The notes below the pieces were generated by a model. It saw only the letters and a program-made list of their open reading frames with translations. It was not told the origin of the DNA and made no database searches. The position numbers and the translations under genes are program-made. From NCBI GenBank assembly GCA_040772005.1, contig JAXGYZ010000008.1, positions 1 to 64,000 of the forward strand: DNA of 64,000 bases, written 5' to 3'. This document shows, in pieces, positions 42,520-51,042 of this stretch; positions within the stretch are counted from its first letter, which is position 1; each line of letters begins with the position of its first letter. The stretch is from MWBF01 sp040772005 (GTDB lineage: Bacteria > Chloroflexota > Anaerolineae > CG2-30-64-16).

Positions 42520-44016
42520 TTATTTTCCAACCAGCGTGACAAACCGCCCATACGCATCGTTCCACGCAGCCGTCTCCTGCGCCTCGAACGTCTCCGTCGG
42601 GAAGGAGCGGCGGACGAGGTCGCGGCCCTCGGCCAGCGAGCTGATGTCACCGACCGCGAGCATCTGCATGAGCAGGTTGCCGATCGCGGTTGCTTCGATG
42701 GGCCCGGCGACGACGGGCCGGCCCGCCGCATTCGCCGCGAACTGGTTGAGCAGGCGGTTCTGGGTGCCGCCGCCGACGATGTGGAGCACACCTACGCGTT
42801 TGCCGGTCAGTGTCTCCAGCATTTCGGTGACGTTGCGGTACTTCAGCGCGAGGCTCTCGAACACGACGCGCGCCACCGTCCCGTTGTCCTGCGGCACAGG
42901 TTGGCCCGTCCGCTCGCAGTAGGCGCGAATACGGCCGGGCATGTCGCCGGGCCGCGCAAAGTCCGGCGCGTCCACATCCACGAACGCGGTGAACGCGGGC
43001 GCGGCCGCTGCAAGCCGGACGATCTCATCCCACGAGAGCCGCTGCCCGGCCTGCTGCCAGTTCCGCCGGCACTCCTGGATGAGCCACAGGCCGGTGATGT
43101 TCTTGAGCAGCCGGATGGTGTCGCAGACGCCGCCCTCGTTGGTGAAATTGAGCGCGAGTGCGGTCTCGTTGACGACCGGCTGCGGCGTCTCGACGCCGAT
43201 CAGCGACCAGGTGCCGGAACTGAGGTACGCATAGTCATGGCCTTCCGCTGGCACCGCGGCCACCGCGGATGCGGTGTCATGCGTGCCGGGCGCGACGAGC
43301 TTGACGCCCCGCGCGCCGGTTTCCTCAGCGACCCATGGCAGCAGCTCGCCCAACACGGTCCCTGGCGGGACGATCTCCTGGCTGAAGATGTGCGTGGGGA
43401 TACCGAGGCGTTCGAGCAGGCCCGTCGCCCAGGTGCGCGTGAACGGGTCGAGCGCCTGGCTGGTGCTGGCAATCGTGTACTCGTTGACCTTGCGGCCCCC
43501 CAGCCAGAAGTTCAGCAGATCGGGCACGAACAGCAGGGTCTTCGCGGCGTCCAGCGCCGGCTCGCGGCGCACGGACGCGGCATAGAGCTGCACGAGCGAG
43601 TTCAGGTCCATGAACTGGATGCCCGTCGCGCCAAAGACCTCGGCCTTCGGCACGCGGCGGAACATCTCGTCCAGCATCCCTTCCGTGCGGCTGTCGCGAT
43701 AGTGGAACGGGTTGCCCAGCAGTCGGTCCTGGCCGTCGAGCAGCGCGTAGTCCACGCCCCAGGTGTCCAGCCCGACGCCGGACAGCTCAGGGCCGCAAGC
43801 GGCGACCGCCTTGGCGATGCCCTGCTTGATCTGTGCAAAGAGGTCCAGGATATCCCAGTGCAGATCGAAGCCGCCTGCCACGGGTACCTGCACGGGGCCG
43901 TTGGCAAAGCGGTGCACTTCTTCCAGTGTGAGCCGGCTGCCGTCGAACCGCCCGATAATGGCGCGGCCGCCGGATGCACCGAGGTCCAGCGCCACGTAGT
44001 TGCGCGTCATGGTCAT
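42520..44016 (-). CDS. rhaB: Rhamnulokinase
   Basis: A 498-residue FGGY-family kinase of the RhaB type. The phosphate loop YVALDLGASGGRAI, the substrate block LDTWGVDYALLDGQ, and the C-terminal HIVGGGTQNRLLNQFAA all match rhamnulokinases. It phosphorylates L-rhamnulose, and close relatives also use L-fuculose. The ATG at 44016 has GGAGGG 6 bases upstream. Its gene partner is an L-fucose isomerase rather than RhaA, so one kinase may serve both deoxy-sugars. No phosphate aldolase follows in this operon. Confidence 0.92.
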   Translation of the reverse strand: MTMTRNYVALDLGASGGRAIIGRFDGSRLTLEEVHRFANGPVQVPVAGGFDLHWDILDLFAQIKQGIAKAVAACGPELSGVGLDTWGVDYALLDGQDRLLGNPFHYRDSRTEGMLDEMFRRVPKAEVFGATGIQFMDLNSLVQLYAASVRREPALDAAKTLLFVPDLLNFWLGGRKVNEYTIASTSQALDPFTRTWATGLLERLGIPTHIFSQEIVPPGTVLGELLPWVAEETGARGVKLVAPGTHDTASAVAAVPAEGHDYAYLSSGTWSLIGVETPQPVVNETALALNFTNEGGVCDTIRLLKNITGLWLIQECRRNWQQAGQRLSWDEIVRLAAAAPAFTAFVDVDAPDFARPGDMPGRIRAYCERTGQPVPQDNGTVARVVFESLALKYRNVTEMLETLTGKRVGVLHIVGGGTQNRLLNQFAANAAGRPVVAGPIEATAIGNLLMQMLAVGDISSLAEGRDLVRRSFPTETFEAQETAAWNDAYGRFVTLVGK

Positions 44017-44028
44017 GAATGGCCCTCC

Positions 44029-44095
44029 GTAACGAGTAACGAGTAACGAGTAAACCCCGTGTGCCGTTGGATTACTCGTCACTCATTACTCGTTT
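44029..44095. repeat. GAGTAACGAGTAA repeat array
   Basis: Three GTAACGA units followed by GAGTAAAC, then ATTACTCGTCACTCATTACT on the other arm. Arms are complementary and could form a hairpin between fucI and rhaB. Confidence 0.8.
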
Positions 44096-44102
44096 CTAAT
44101 CC

Positions 44103-45824
44103 CTACAGCTTCTTGCCCAACATCAACTTCGCATTGTTCTCGCCGCCGTTGGCCGCGTAGATGAGCGGCAGCGGGCGGTCAACGCCTTCGATGTACGCAG
44201 GTCGGGCGGCCCAGTTCGCCTGCGAGAGGACGCAGTTCAGGTCCATCCAGTATTCCAGCCGCGCGGGGGTGAGCCCCTGCACCATGTGGAAGTGGTTGGC
44301 GGGCGGCAGGTGCTTGTATTCGCTCATCGTCGCATACTTCGGCACGACGAAGGTGTGCGGCCATTCGGCGGTTGTAAGCTGGCAGACTGCCGATGCCATC
44401 GGCTCCGGAATCTCGGCCGTCGCGGCCTCATCCCAACTCAGGCTGAACATACCGGCCAGGTCGCTGTAGGTGAGGCGACCCGCAATGCCTTCCAGTCCGC
44501 CAGGGGAGACGAACGTTACGGAGTTGCCGAGGCCGGGGAAGTAGCCCGGATCGGCCTGCGGCATGCTGACGCCCGCCATGATTTCCGCGATGCTGGCGCC
44601 GGGCGCTGCGGCCCAGTCGAGCGATGCAGAGCCGGAATTGTCGCCGTCGACAAAGCCCTTTTGTGCCCACGCAGCATCCTGCGGCAGCGTGTAGCCGATG
44701 CGGTCGGCCAGTGTCTTGACCTCCCAGGGCTCCCACACCTTGCGGAAGTCCATGAAGAGCGGCGGTTGGCCGCCTGTCAGCGCGGAGAAGAACAGCATGG
44801 TCAGCAGGCCCTGCACGTCGGCTTCGGTGGCGAACGGGGTGGGCACCTTGCGGCCGTTGTGGTCGAAGGTCGAGTTGAAGAATGACTCCATCGCGTCGGC
44901 CACAGGCAAGGGGATGCCGCGCGGATCGGAGCCCCATTCGAGTTGGCTCATAAACCCGCCGCCGACCGCGTTGAGGTCGCGCAGCAAGTCGCGAGCGATG
45001 AGGTACAGTGCGAGGCTCTGGTCAAAGCGGCCCGACTGCGCATCATCCTTGATATCCAGCCGGTCGCCCAGGTGGTCGCTGATGAAGGCGCGCAGCGCTT
45101 TGAGTTCCTCTGCGTTGTACGCTTTCTTGTTGAGCATGTCGGCCAGGAGCTTCATGTCGAGCCGGGTGATTTCGATGCCGAACTGCCGGCGGGTTGGGAT
45201 GATGTGCGCCAGCGCGGTTTCCATGCCCATGCTATCGTGCCCGAAGATGACGACCCGGCGGCCCTTCAGCGCCTGGGTTGCCAGCGCAGCCTGCGCCCAG
45301 TCCACCAGCGCCTGGGCGGTGCCCTCGGTCATCTGCGGATCGAGGCCGGTGTCGGGCCAGGAGCCGACGTTCAGGTGCGACATCTTGCCGTACTGCATCA
45401 CTGCGCCGTTAATTGCGTGGGCGAACACGACGCCGGGCTTGGGGCCGCTGTTGCCACAGGTGAAGTTAATCGGCGTGTCCTTCGGGAACTGCTGGAGCAG
45501 CGAGATGACGCTCAACTGCGGAAAAGCCCAGGTGTCCGGTGCACAGACGAGCACTTTGACGCCGGCATCCTGGAACTGCTTGGCGACAATATCGGCCTGG
45601 GCTTCGCCGTCCACCAGGATGGGGGCCCAGACGACTTTTGCGGGCGTGCCGTCAGGCAACTTGACGCGGTCGGCCAGAGCACTCGCCACCATCTTGCAGA
45701 TGTTTCGGCAGCGTTGGCGGCTCGGCTCATCGATGCGGGGGTCACCGGCAACGAAGACCCCGATCGCGGGCACATTACGCTCGAACTTCTCGACCGACTC
45801 AGACAGTGCAACTGCATTTCCCAT
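44103..45824 (-). CDS. fucI: L-fucose isomerase-family protein
   Basis: A 573-residue ketol-isomerase of the FucI/AraA-like fold, close to the length of the E. coli enzyme (591). The three Mn-binding residues can be placed in PTPFATEADVQG (Glu), LFMDFRKVW (Asp) and ANHFHMVQGLT (His). Other family blocks include NFTCGNSGPKPG and GHDSMGMETA. It converts L-fucose to L-fuculose, and D-arabinose or L-galactose in some relatives. The start has GAGGAGG. It is placed after ABC permease genes and before rhaB, together forming a deoxy-sugar pathway. Confidence 0.9.
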   Translation of the reverse strand: MGNAVALSESVEKFERNVPAIGVFVAGDPRIDEPSRQRCRNICKMVASALADRVKLPDGTPAKVVWAPILVDGEAQADIVAKQFQDAGVKVLVCAPDTWAFPQLSVISLLQQFPKDTPINFTCGNSGPKPGVVFAHAINGAVMQYGKMSHLNVGSWPDTGLDPQMTEGTAQALVDWAQAALATQALKGRRVVIFGHDSMGMETALAHIIPTRRQFGIEITRLDMKLLADMLNKKAYNAEELKALRAFISDHLGDRLDIKDDAQSGRFDQSLALYLIARDLLRDLNAVGGGFMSQLEWGSDPRGIPLPVADAMESFFNSTFDHNGRKVPTPFATEADVQGLLTMLFFSALTGGQPPLFMDFRKVWEPWEVKTLADRIGYTLPQDAAWAQKGFVDGDNSGSASLDWAAAPGASIAEIMAGVSMPQADPGYFPGLGNSVTFVSPGGLEGIAGRLTYSDLAGMFSLSWDEAATAEIPEPMASAVCQLTTAEWPHTFVVPKYATMSEYKHLPPANHFHMVQGLTPARLEYWMDLNCVLSQANWAARPAYIEGVDRPLPLIYAANGGENNAKLMLGKKL

Positions 45825-45852
45825 GAAAGTGCCTCCTCAGGACTACTATAGA

Positions 45853-46761
45853 TTACCCCTTCATCGCGCCCGATGCGAGACCCTGGACGAGCTGGCGCTG
45901 CACGAGGGCGACGAAGATGATCGACGGTATCAACATCATCACCGACATGGCGGTCATGCCGCGCCAGTCGGTGACGAACGAACCTGTGAATTCGTAAAGG
46001 GCCGGGGGGAACGTGCGCGATGCGGGGGTGCGCGTGATGACCGATGCCAGCGCGAACTCGTTCCAGCAGGTCAGAAAGGCGAAGATGCCGCTGGCCGCAA
46101 CGCCGGGCAATGCCAGGGGCAGGTCCACGCGGACGAGAGCGCCCCAGCGCGAGCACCCGTCGATGACTGCGGCCTCCGATAGCTCTTCGGGGATGGCGCG
46201 GAAAAAGCCATCCATCAGCCACGCGGTGAACGGGATGTTGAGCGCAGTATACGCCACAATCATGCCAATGAGTTTATCGGAGAGCCCCAGCCGCGCGAAC
46301 AGGATGAACAGCGGCAGGCTGAGTGCGACGCCAGGCACCGCGCGCATCAACATCATGGACAGAAAGACGCCGTTCTTGCCCCGGAAGCGGAAGCGGGCGA
46401 AGACATAGCCGGCGAGCACGCCCAGGATGAGCGAGAAGAACGTGCTGGTCAGGGCAATGACCGCGGAGTTGCCGGCGTAACGCTCGAACGGAATCTGCGA
46501 CCCCATGCCGAACGCACCTTCCGGTACGGGCATGCCGAGCAGGATTTTGTAGGAGTCGAAGTCCAGGCGCGCAGGAATCCACACCGGCGGCCGCGAGTTG
46601 ATCTCGATGTTGGGCCGGATGGAGGTCAACACGATCCACACGACCGGCAGGAAGAAGAGCAGGATGATGAAATACAGCAGGATGTCACGCGCCGTGTCGG
46701 TCCAGTAGCGGCGGCGGCCGGCCCGGTCACGTACCTGCGGTTGTGCAAGCGCGCCTCTCAT
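45853..46761 (-). CDS. Carbohydrate ABC transporter permease (MalG-type)
   Basis: A 302-residue permease. The ATG at 46761 overlaps the upstream permease stop as ATGA and has GGAGGGA upstream; a longer frame to 46809 has no better support. First helix begins DILLYFIILLFFLPVVWI. The EAA loop is EELSEAAVIDGCSRWGALVRVDLP. It pairs with the MalF-type permease and receives substrate from the receptor at 47787-49160. No ATPase is present in this operon. Confidence 0.9.
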   Translation of the reverse strand: MRGALAQPQVRDRAGRRRYWTDTARDILLYFIILLFFLPVVWIVLTSIRPNIEINSRPPVWIPARLDFDSYKILLGMPVPEGAFGMGSQIPFERYAGNSAVIALTSTFFSLILGVLAGYVFARFRFRGKNGVFLSMMLMRAVPGVALSLPLFILFARLGLSDKLIGMIVAYTALNIPFTAWLMDGFFRAIPEELSEAAVIDGCSRWGALVRVDLPLALPGVAASGIFAFLTCWNEFALASVITRTPASRTFPPALYEFTGSFVTDWRGMTAMSVMMLIPSIIFVALVQRQLVQGLASGAMKG

Positions 46762-47699
46762 CGTTGTCCCTCCCAGCGGCTCTTCAGGACGTTCCGGAAC
46801 AGGTACCACGTGAACAGGAAGCTGATGATGACGGTCACGTACGACATGGCGCTGCCGAGGGCGAAATTGTGCCCGGAGAATGACAGGCGGTAGACGTAGG
46901 TCCAGATGAGCTCAGTGCGGTTGCCCGGTCCACCGTCGGTCATGATGCGGACGACATCGTACACGCGTGCCAGGTCCAGTGAGCGGATCGCCATCGCCGT
47001 GTAGACGAACGGCATAATCATCGGCAGGGTCAACATGCGGAACTTCTGCCAGCCGGACGCGCCGTCTACCTCGGCGGCCTCGAATGGCTCGACGGGCAAG
47101 GAAAGGATGCCTGCCTCCAGGATGATGACCATAAAGGGCGTGCTCATCCAGATTTCGGCCACCAGCAGCGCGATGAAGCCGAGAGGCACGTCGACCAGCC
47201 AGGGAATGATCTGGGGCCGGCCGGTCAGGCTGAACAGAATGTTGTTGACCAGCCCGACCTGGTCGTTGAAGGCCCACTTGAACATGAAGCCGACCAGGAT
47301 GGGCGCAAACATCATCGGCATCATGATGATGGTGCGCAGTGCGCCGCGGCCGCGGATGGCCTTGGCCATGAGCTGTGCGATGCCGAGGCCGATGATGAAT
47401 TCCAGGTTGACGGCCAGCGTCATGAAGAGCACGGTGCGGCCAAACGCCTGCCAGAAGATCGGGTCCTGCGCCAGGGCAAGATAGTTTTCCAGCCCGACAA
47501 AGTGAAAGTTGCGCGCGGTGGTGAGCGTGTAGTTCGTAAAGCTCAGGTACAGGGAATAGAGCATCGGGAACCCGATCACTGCCAGCAGCACGGCGAGGCC
47601 GGGGAGCAGGAGCGCAAGCGGCAGCAAGCGGCTCTCTGCCGAGCCCGTGCGGCGGGTCCGGGTTGTCTGTGTGTTCCTGGTCAGGGTCTGTGCGGTCAT
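46758..47699 (-). CDS. Carbohydrate ABC transporter permease (MalF-type)
   Basis: A 313-residue permease with six helices starting LLPLALLLPGLAVLLAVIGF. The EAA loop is VEPFEAAEVDGASGWQKFRML. The start at 47699 is chosen from a GGAGGA Shine-Dalgarno 4 bases away; the frame extends upstream into a hairpin region. It follows the receptor gene and hairpin, and overlaps the next permease by 4 bases. The complex should import the deoxy-sugar or an oligosaccharide that yields it. Confidence 0.9.
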   Translation of the reverse strand: MTAQTLTRNTQTTRTRRTGSAESRLLPLALLLPGLAVLLAVIGFPMLYSLYLSFTNYTLTTARNFHFVGLENYLALAQDPIFWQAFGRTVLFMTLAVNLEFIIGLGIAQLMAKAIRGRGALRTIIMMPMMFAPILVGFMFKWAFNDQVGLVNNILFSLTGRPQIIPWLVDVPLGFIALLVAEIWMSTPFMVIILEAGILSLPVEPFEAAEVDGASGWQKFRMLTLPMIMPFVYTAMAIRSLDLARVYDVVRIMTDGGPGNRTELIWTYVYRLSFSGHNFALGSAMSYVTVIISFLFTWYLFRNVLKSRWEGQR

Positions 47700-47732
47700 G
47701 AATCCTCCGGAGCGACGGATTCCCGATGCTGG

Positions 47733-47778
47733 GTGCTGGTCTGTCGTACGCAGCACGCTGCGCACGACAGACCAGCAC
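47733..47778. repeat. Perfect 15-bp hairpin between receptor and permease
   Basis: GTGCTGGTCTGTCGT (47733-47747) pairs perfectly with ACGACAGACCAGCAC (47764-47778) around a 16-base loop that itself contains GCAGC/GCTGC. It lies just past the receptor stop on the transcribed minus strand. Confidence 0.8.
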
Positions 47779-47786
47779 ATTACGGT

Positions 47787-49160
47787 TTAGTAGTAACCGG
47801 CGTCTTCCATCAGTTTCCGCACCTGCACGACTGCATCATCCAGGCCAGCCTTCGGCTCCACGTCGCCCAGGATGATCTTCTGCATGATGGGGTAGAAGAC
47901 GTTCGACATCGGCAGCCACTCAGCGATGAGGGGCGGGGTCTTCAGGTCTTCCTGCGCGGCGAGCAGCACCAGGTCCAGCCGCTTCTTGTCGAGCGGCACG
48001 CCCGATCCCGCCGCCTTCTCGATCACGCTGTCGAAGACGCTCTGGCGCGCGACGAGCAGGCCGGTCTCCGACTCGATGGTCAGGCTCTCGGGGCTGGTCA
48101 GGTGTTTGATGAGGGAGACGGCCGCCTCCTTCTGCTGGCTGGCCTTGGTCACGGAGAAGCCGTGCGCGCCGGCCCAGCCGCCATGGATGCCGCCGTCGCC
48201 CATCGGCTGCCGCTCGTAGTCGAACTTGCCCGCGACCTGGCTGCTGGCCGGGTCCTGGAAGTAGCCGTACCAGCCGGGCCACTCGGTGTAGAGGGCGATG
48301 GTGCCGTTGGCGAAGTTCTTGGCGACATCGTCCCACACGAAGTTGGTCATGCCGGGCGGCATGGCCTTTGCCTTGTAGAGGTCCGCGAACATGGTCGCGG
48401 CCTTGACGCCGGCCGCACTGTTGAAGGTCGGCTCCCACTTATCATCGAAGAGCGAGCCGCCCTCTGCTGTGAACACTTCGTAGAACCTGCCGGTCAGGGC
48501 CTCTTCTTTGCCTGCAAACTGCGTGCCGTAGATGCCCTTGGCCGGGTCGGTGAACTTGATCGCCGTTTCCTTGAACTCATCCCAGGTCGCCGGCGCGGTC
48601 AGGCCCTCCAGGTCGGTCCGGAACTGCATCAGCGAGATGTCGTAGTGCCGCGGAATCAGCCACAGCTTGCCGTCCCGCCGGCCTGCATTCACCAATCTGG
48701 GGATAAAGTCGGCCAACTCATCGGCCGTGAAGTAGCCGTCGAGCGGCTCCAGCCCGTCCGCCTTGACATATTGCGAGAAGAAGCTGGTGTGGTCCCAGCA
48801 CACATCGTAGTCAACCGTGCCCGCCGCGAAGTCCTGCACCAGGCGCTTATCGGTCTCGAAGCCGTTGCCCTTGAAGACAATTTCGACCTTGGCGCCGTTC
48901 GCCTCTTCCCATGCGGGGATGGTCGTGTACAACTGCTCGTAGTTGCCGCCGCTGATGGCGTGCATCTTGACGGTGACGCCGGCAAAGCCGCCTGCGGCTG
49001 CGGGGGCCTGGACAGGCGCGCTCTCGGCCGGTTTCTCCTCCGCGGGGGCCGCGGCTGGGGCGGGCGTTGCGGCGGGCGGGGCGCAGCCGGCGAGGGCAGC
49101 GCCGCCCGCGGCCAGGCTCGCGAACTTCAGAAAGCTGCGTCGGGAAATTCTCTCAGCCAT
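47787..49160 (-). CDS. ABC sugar-binding lipoprotein (family 1)
   Basis: A 457-residue receptor. The N-terminus ERISRRSFLKFASLAAGG is a twin-arginine signal, with lipobox ALAGC (Cys26) and an Ala/Pro linker. Family 1 blocks include TIPAWEEANGAKVEIVFKG and FANGTIALYTEWPGW. The start at 49160 has AGGAGAG. It is the first transporter gene downstream of rhamnose mutarotase and a UroD-like gene and precedes both permeases. The ligand is probably L-rhamnose, L-fucose or an oligosaccharide containing them, by context only. Confidence 0.9.
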   Translation of the reverse strand: MAERISRRSFLKFASLAAGGAALAGCAPPAATPAPAAAPAEEKPAESAPVQAPAAAGGFAGVTVKMHAISGGNYEQLYTTIPAWEEANGAKVEIVFKGNGFETDKRLVQDFAAGTVDYDVCWDHTSFFSQYVKADGLEPLDGYFTADELADFIPRLVNAGRRDGKLWLIPRHYDISLMQFRTDLEGLTAPATWDEFKETAIKFTDPAKGIYGTQFAGKEEALTGRFYEVFTAEGGSLFDDKWEPTFNSAAGVKAATMFADLYKAKAMPPGMTNFVWDDVAKNFANGTIALYTEWPGWYGYFQDPASSQVAGKFDYERQPMGDGGIHGGWAGAHGFSVTKASQQKEAAVSLIKHLTSPESLTIESETGLLVARQSVFDSVIEKAAGSGVPLDKKRLDLVLLAAQEDLKTPPLIAEWLPMSNVFYPIMQKIILGDVEPKAGLDDAVVQVRKLMEDAGYY

Positions 49161-49296
49161 TTTGGGACTCTCCTTGGTATGAGCGTACGGATTACGGCCA
49201 CGATTGGCCATCACGATGGGAACGATGTGGCAGTGTTGGCTGTTGTTGCCGATGCGCTTGTTGCATGTCTTGCGCACCACCTCCTTCCTGATCCGT

Positions 49297-50481
49297 TCAG
49301 CCCAGGTCCGGCAAGTCATACTCTCCCAATTGCAGCGGGTACTTGCCATACTCGCGCACGAGATTCACCACGTACTCGTACCGCTCGCCGGTCACGTTGC
49401 TCGGGACGGAGTGGTCGGATTGCACGATGTAGCCGCCGCCCTTGGCTGCGTTGAGCTTGGTGAGGACCATCGTCTTGAGCTCATCCAGCGTGCCGTTGGC
49501 CCAGGTCAGCACGTCCAGGTTGCCGCAGAAGGCCATGCGATGGCCGTAGCGCCGGCGCAGATCTACGACATCCAGCCCAGCCTTCGCCTCCAGCGGATTG
49601 TACGCATCGATGCCGGTCTCGATGTAGTCCTCGAAGATCCGGTTGACGTTGCCGCAGCCGTGATAAATGACCGGGATGCCCGCGTCGTGGCACACCCGGG
49701 TGATCTCCGTCACGACCGGCTTGAAGTACTTGCGCCAGTAGCGCGGGGAGAAGAAGACGTCCTTGCGGTACGCCACGTCGCCCCAGACGACCATGCCGTC
49801 GATCAAGCCATCCGCGGCCTTGATCTGGGCCTTCGTCAGCTCGATGCAGAATTCACCGAGCCGCTCGATGAACCGGCCCAGTTCGTCGGGATAGAGCCCG
49901 ATCCACAGCATGACGTTCTCTGACCCGATGATGCGCCACAGCGTCTCATGGACTTCACAGACGCTGCCGTAGACCGGGATGTCCGGGTGCAGCGACTTCA
50001 CGGTCTCGATCCACGGCGGGGAGTTGCGCGCAAAGCCGTCGCCGACGCCTGCGAGCTGGTTGTCGCCGGCCGCGAACCAGCGCCGGTCGTCCCACGGGTC
50101 GTCGAACTGGAATGCGGCCACCTTTTCCATGGTGTCCGTCTCGAAGTGCAGGAATGCGGGCATGGGGTCGGCCAGCTTCTTGCGGATGACCGCCTCGAAG
50201 CCCGTGCGCACCACGACCTCGTTCTCGTCCTCGCGCAGCACCTCGAACCGCTTGATGTGCGGGTCAAGATTCGGGATCGTCACCGTCCAGTCGAGATCAT
50301 AGTACTTGTAGATGTCCGTGTCTGCGGGCAGTCCCAGGTCTGCCCGCCAGCGTTCGAGGAAGCTGCCCCAGTAGAAGTCGCTGATGGGCACCCGGTCGGC
50401 CTCTTCGTGCCGGAGCGTCTTGTTCATCCGATCGAGCTTGGCCAGGCAGTTGGCGGTGCGGACGGTGGTTGTTGTGCTCAT
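49297..50481 (-). CDS. UroD/MtaA-like protein with HxC site
   Basis: A 394-residue member of the fold. The ligand block is PVIYHGCGNVNRI (His-x-Cys), and a later FCGNLDVLTW gives the third Cys, the zinc pattern of methyltransferases. RKLADPMPAFLHFETD and WGDVAYRKDVFFSPRYWRK are family blocks. Its Shine-Dalgarno GGAG belongs to the adjoining GAGTAACG repeat. It lies between rhamnose mutarotase and the sugar receptor. A role in methyl-sugar or methyl-group metabolism is possible, but no corrinoid protein is nearby. Confidence 0.75.
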   Translation of the reverse strand: MSTTTTVRTANCLAKLDRMNKTLRHEEADRVPISDFYWGSFLERWRADLGLPADTDIYKYYDLDWTVTIPNLDPHIKRFEVLREDENEVVVRTGFEAVIRKKLADPMPAFLHFETDTMEKVAAFQFDDPWDDRRWFAAGDNQLAGVGDGFARNSPPWIETVKSLHPDIPVYGSVCEVHETLWRIIGSENVMLWIGLYPDELGRFIERLGEFCIELTKAQIKAADGLIDGMVVWGDVAYRKDVFFSPRYWRKYFKPVVTEITRVCHDAGIPVIYHGCGNVNRIFEDYIETGIDAYNPLEAKAGLDVVDLRRRYGHRMAFCGNLDVLTWANGTLDELKTMVLTKLNAAKGGGYIVQSDHSVPSNVTGERYEYVVNLVREYGKYPLQLGEYDLPDLG

Positions 50482-50498
50482 GGTGCGTTACTCCGTTT

Positions 50499-50600
50499 CG
50501 TAATGAGTAAGGAGTAACGAGTAATGAGTAAAGAGTGAGGCGGCGATGCGCCTTTCGTCCTTACTCGTTACTCCTTACGCTTTACTCGTTACCCCTTGCT
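50499..50600. repeat. GAGTAACGAGTAA repeat array with GC-rich loop
   Basis: Units TAATGAGTAAGGAGTAACGA run from 50499 to about 50538, then a loop containing GGCGGCGATGCGCC, then TTACTCGTTACTCCTTACGC. The arms are nearly fully complementary, giving a potential stem above 30 bp with mismatches. Confidence 0.8.
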
Positions 50601-50602
50601 CA

Positions 50603-50926
50603 TCAATCGAGATGAAACACTTCCTCCATATTCGCCCACCACTCGCCTTCGGCGCGGTTGGCGACCGGCTGCTGCATGGGCATCATGACATCCCACCACT
50701 TCTGTGTAAGCGGGTCGGCGGCCATCTTTGCCATGTCCGCCGCGTAGTCGTCGCCCACGTACTCGAAGTAGGCGAACAGCAGCCCGTCCTTGTGGAAAAT
50801 GGAGTAGTTGCGGATGTTGCACTGGGTAATCATGTCGAGGATGCCGGGCCACACCGCAGCATGGTACTGCTTGTACTCCTCGAACTTCTCCGGCTTGACG
50901 CCGATGATCTGGCCGATGCGCTGCAT
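50603..50926 (-). CDS. rhaM: L-rhamnose mutarotase
   Basis: A 107-residue protein of the RhaM/RhaU family, normal length about 104. It interconverts the alpha and beta anomers of L-rhamnose. Family blocks include EYKQYHAAVWPGIL (His22 as the proposed catalytic residue), NYSIFHKDGLLFAYFEYVG and WWDVMMPMQQPV. Its presence is the best sequence evidence that the adjoining transporter, isomerase and kinase handle L-rhamnose-like sugars. Confidence 0.93.
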   Translation of the reverse strand: MQRIGQIIGVKPEKFEEYKQYHAAVWPGILDMITQCNIRNYSIFHKDGLLFAYFEYVGDDYAADMAKMAADPLTQKWWDVMMPMQQPVANRAEGEWWANMEEVFHLD

Positions 50927-50975
50927 GGGAAGAACCTCCTGGTTGACGAGTGACGGACTGATAATGTGTTGGGCG

Positions 50976-51030
50976 GAATGAGTAACGAGTAAATAGAAAT
51001 TACTGGTTACTCGTTACTCATTACTCGTTA
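50976..51030. repeat. GAGTAACGAGTAA repeat array
   Basis: GGAATGAGTAACGAGTAA on the left and TTACTCGTTACTCATTACTC on the right, forming a hairpin in the gap between a UroD-like gene and rhaM. Confidence 0.8.
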
Positions 51031-51042
51031 TGCCTTACGTTC

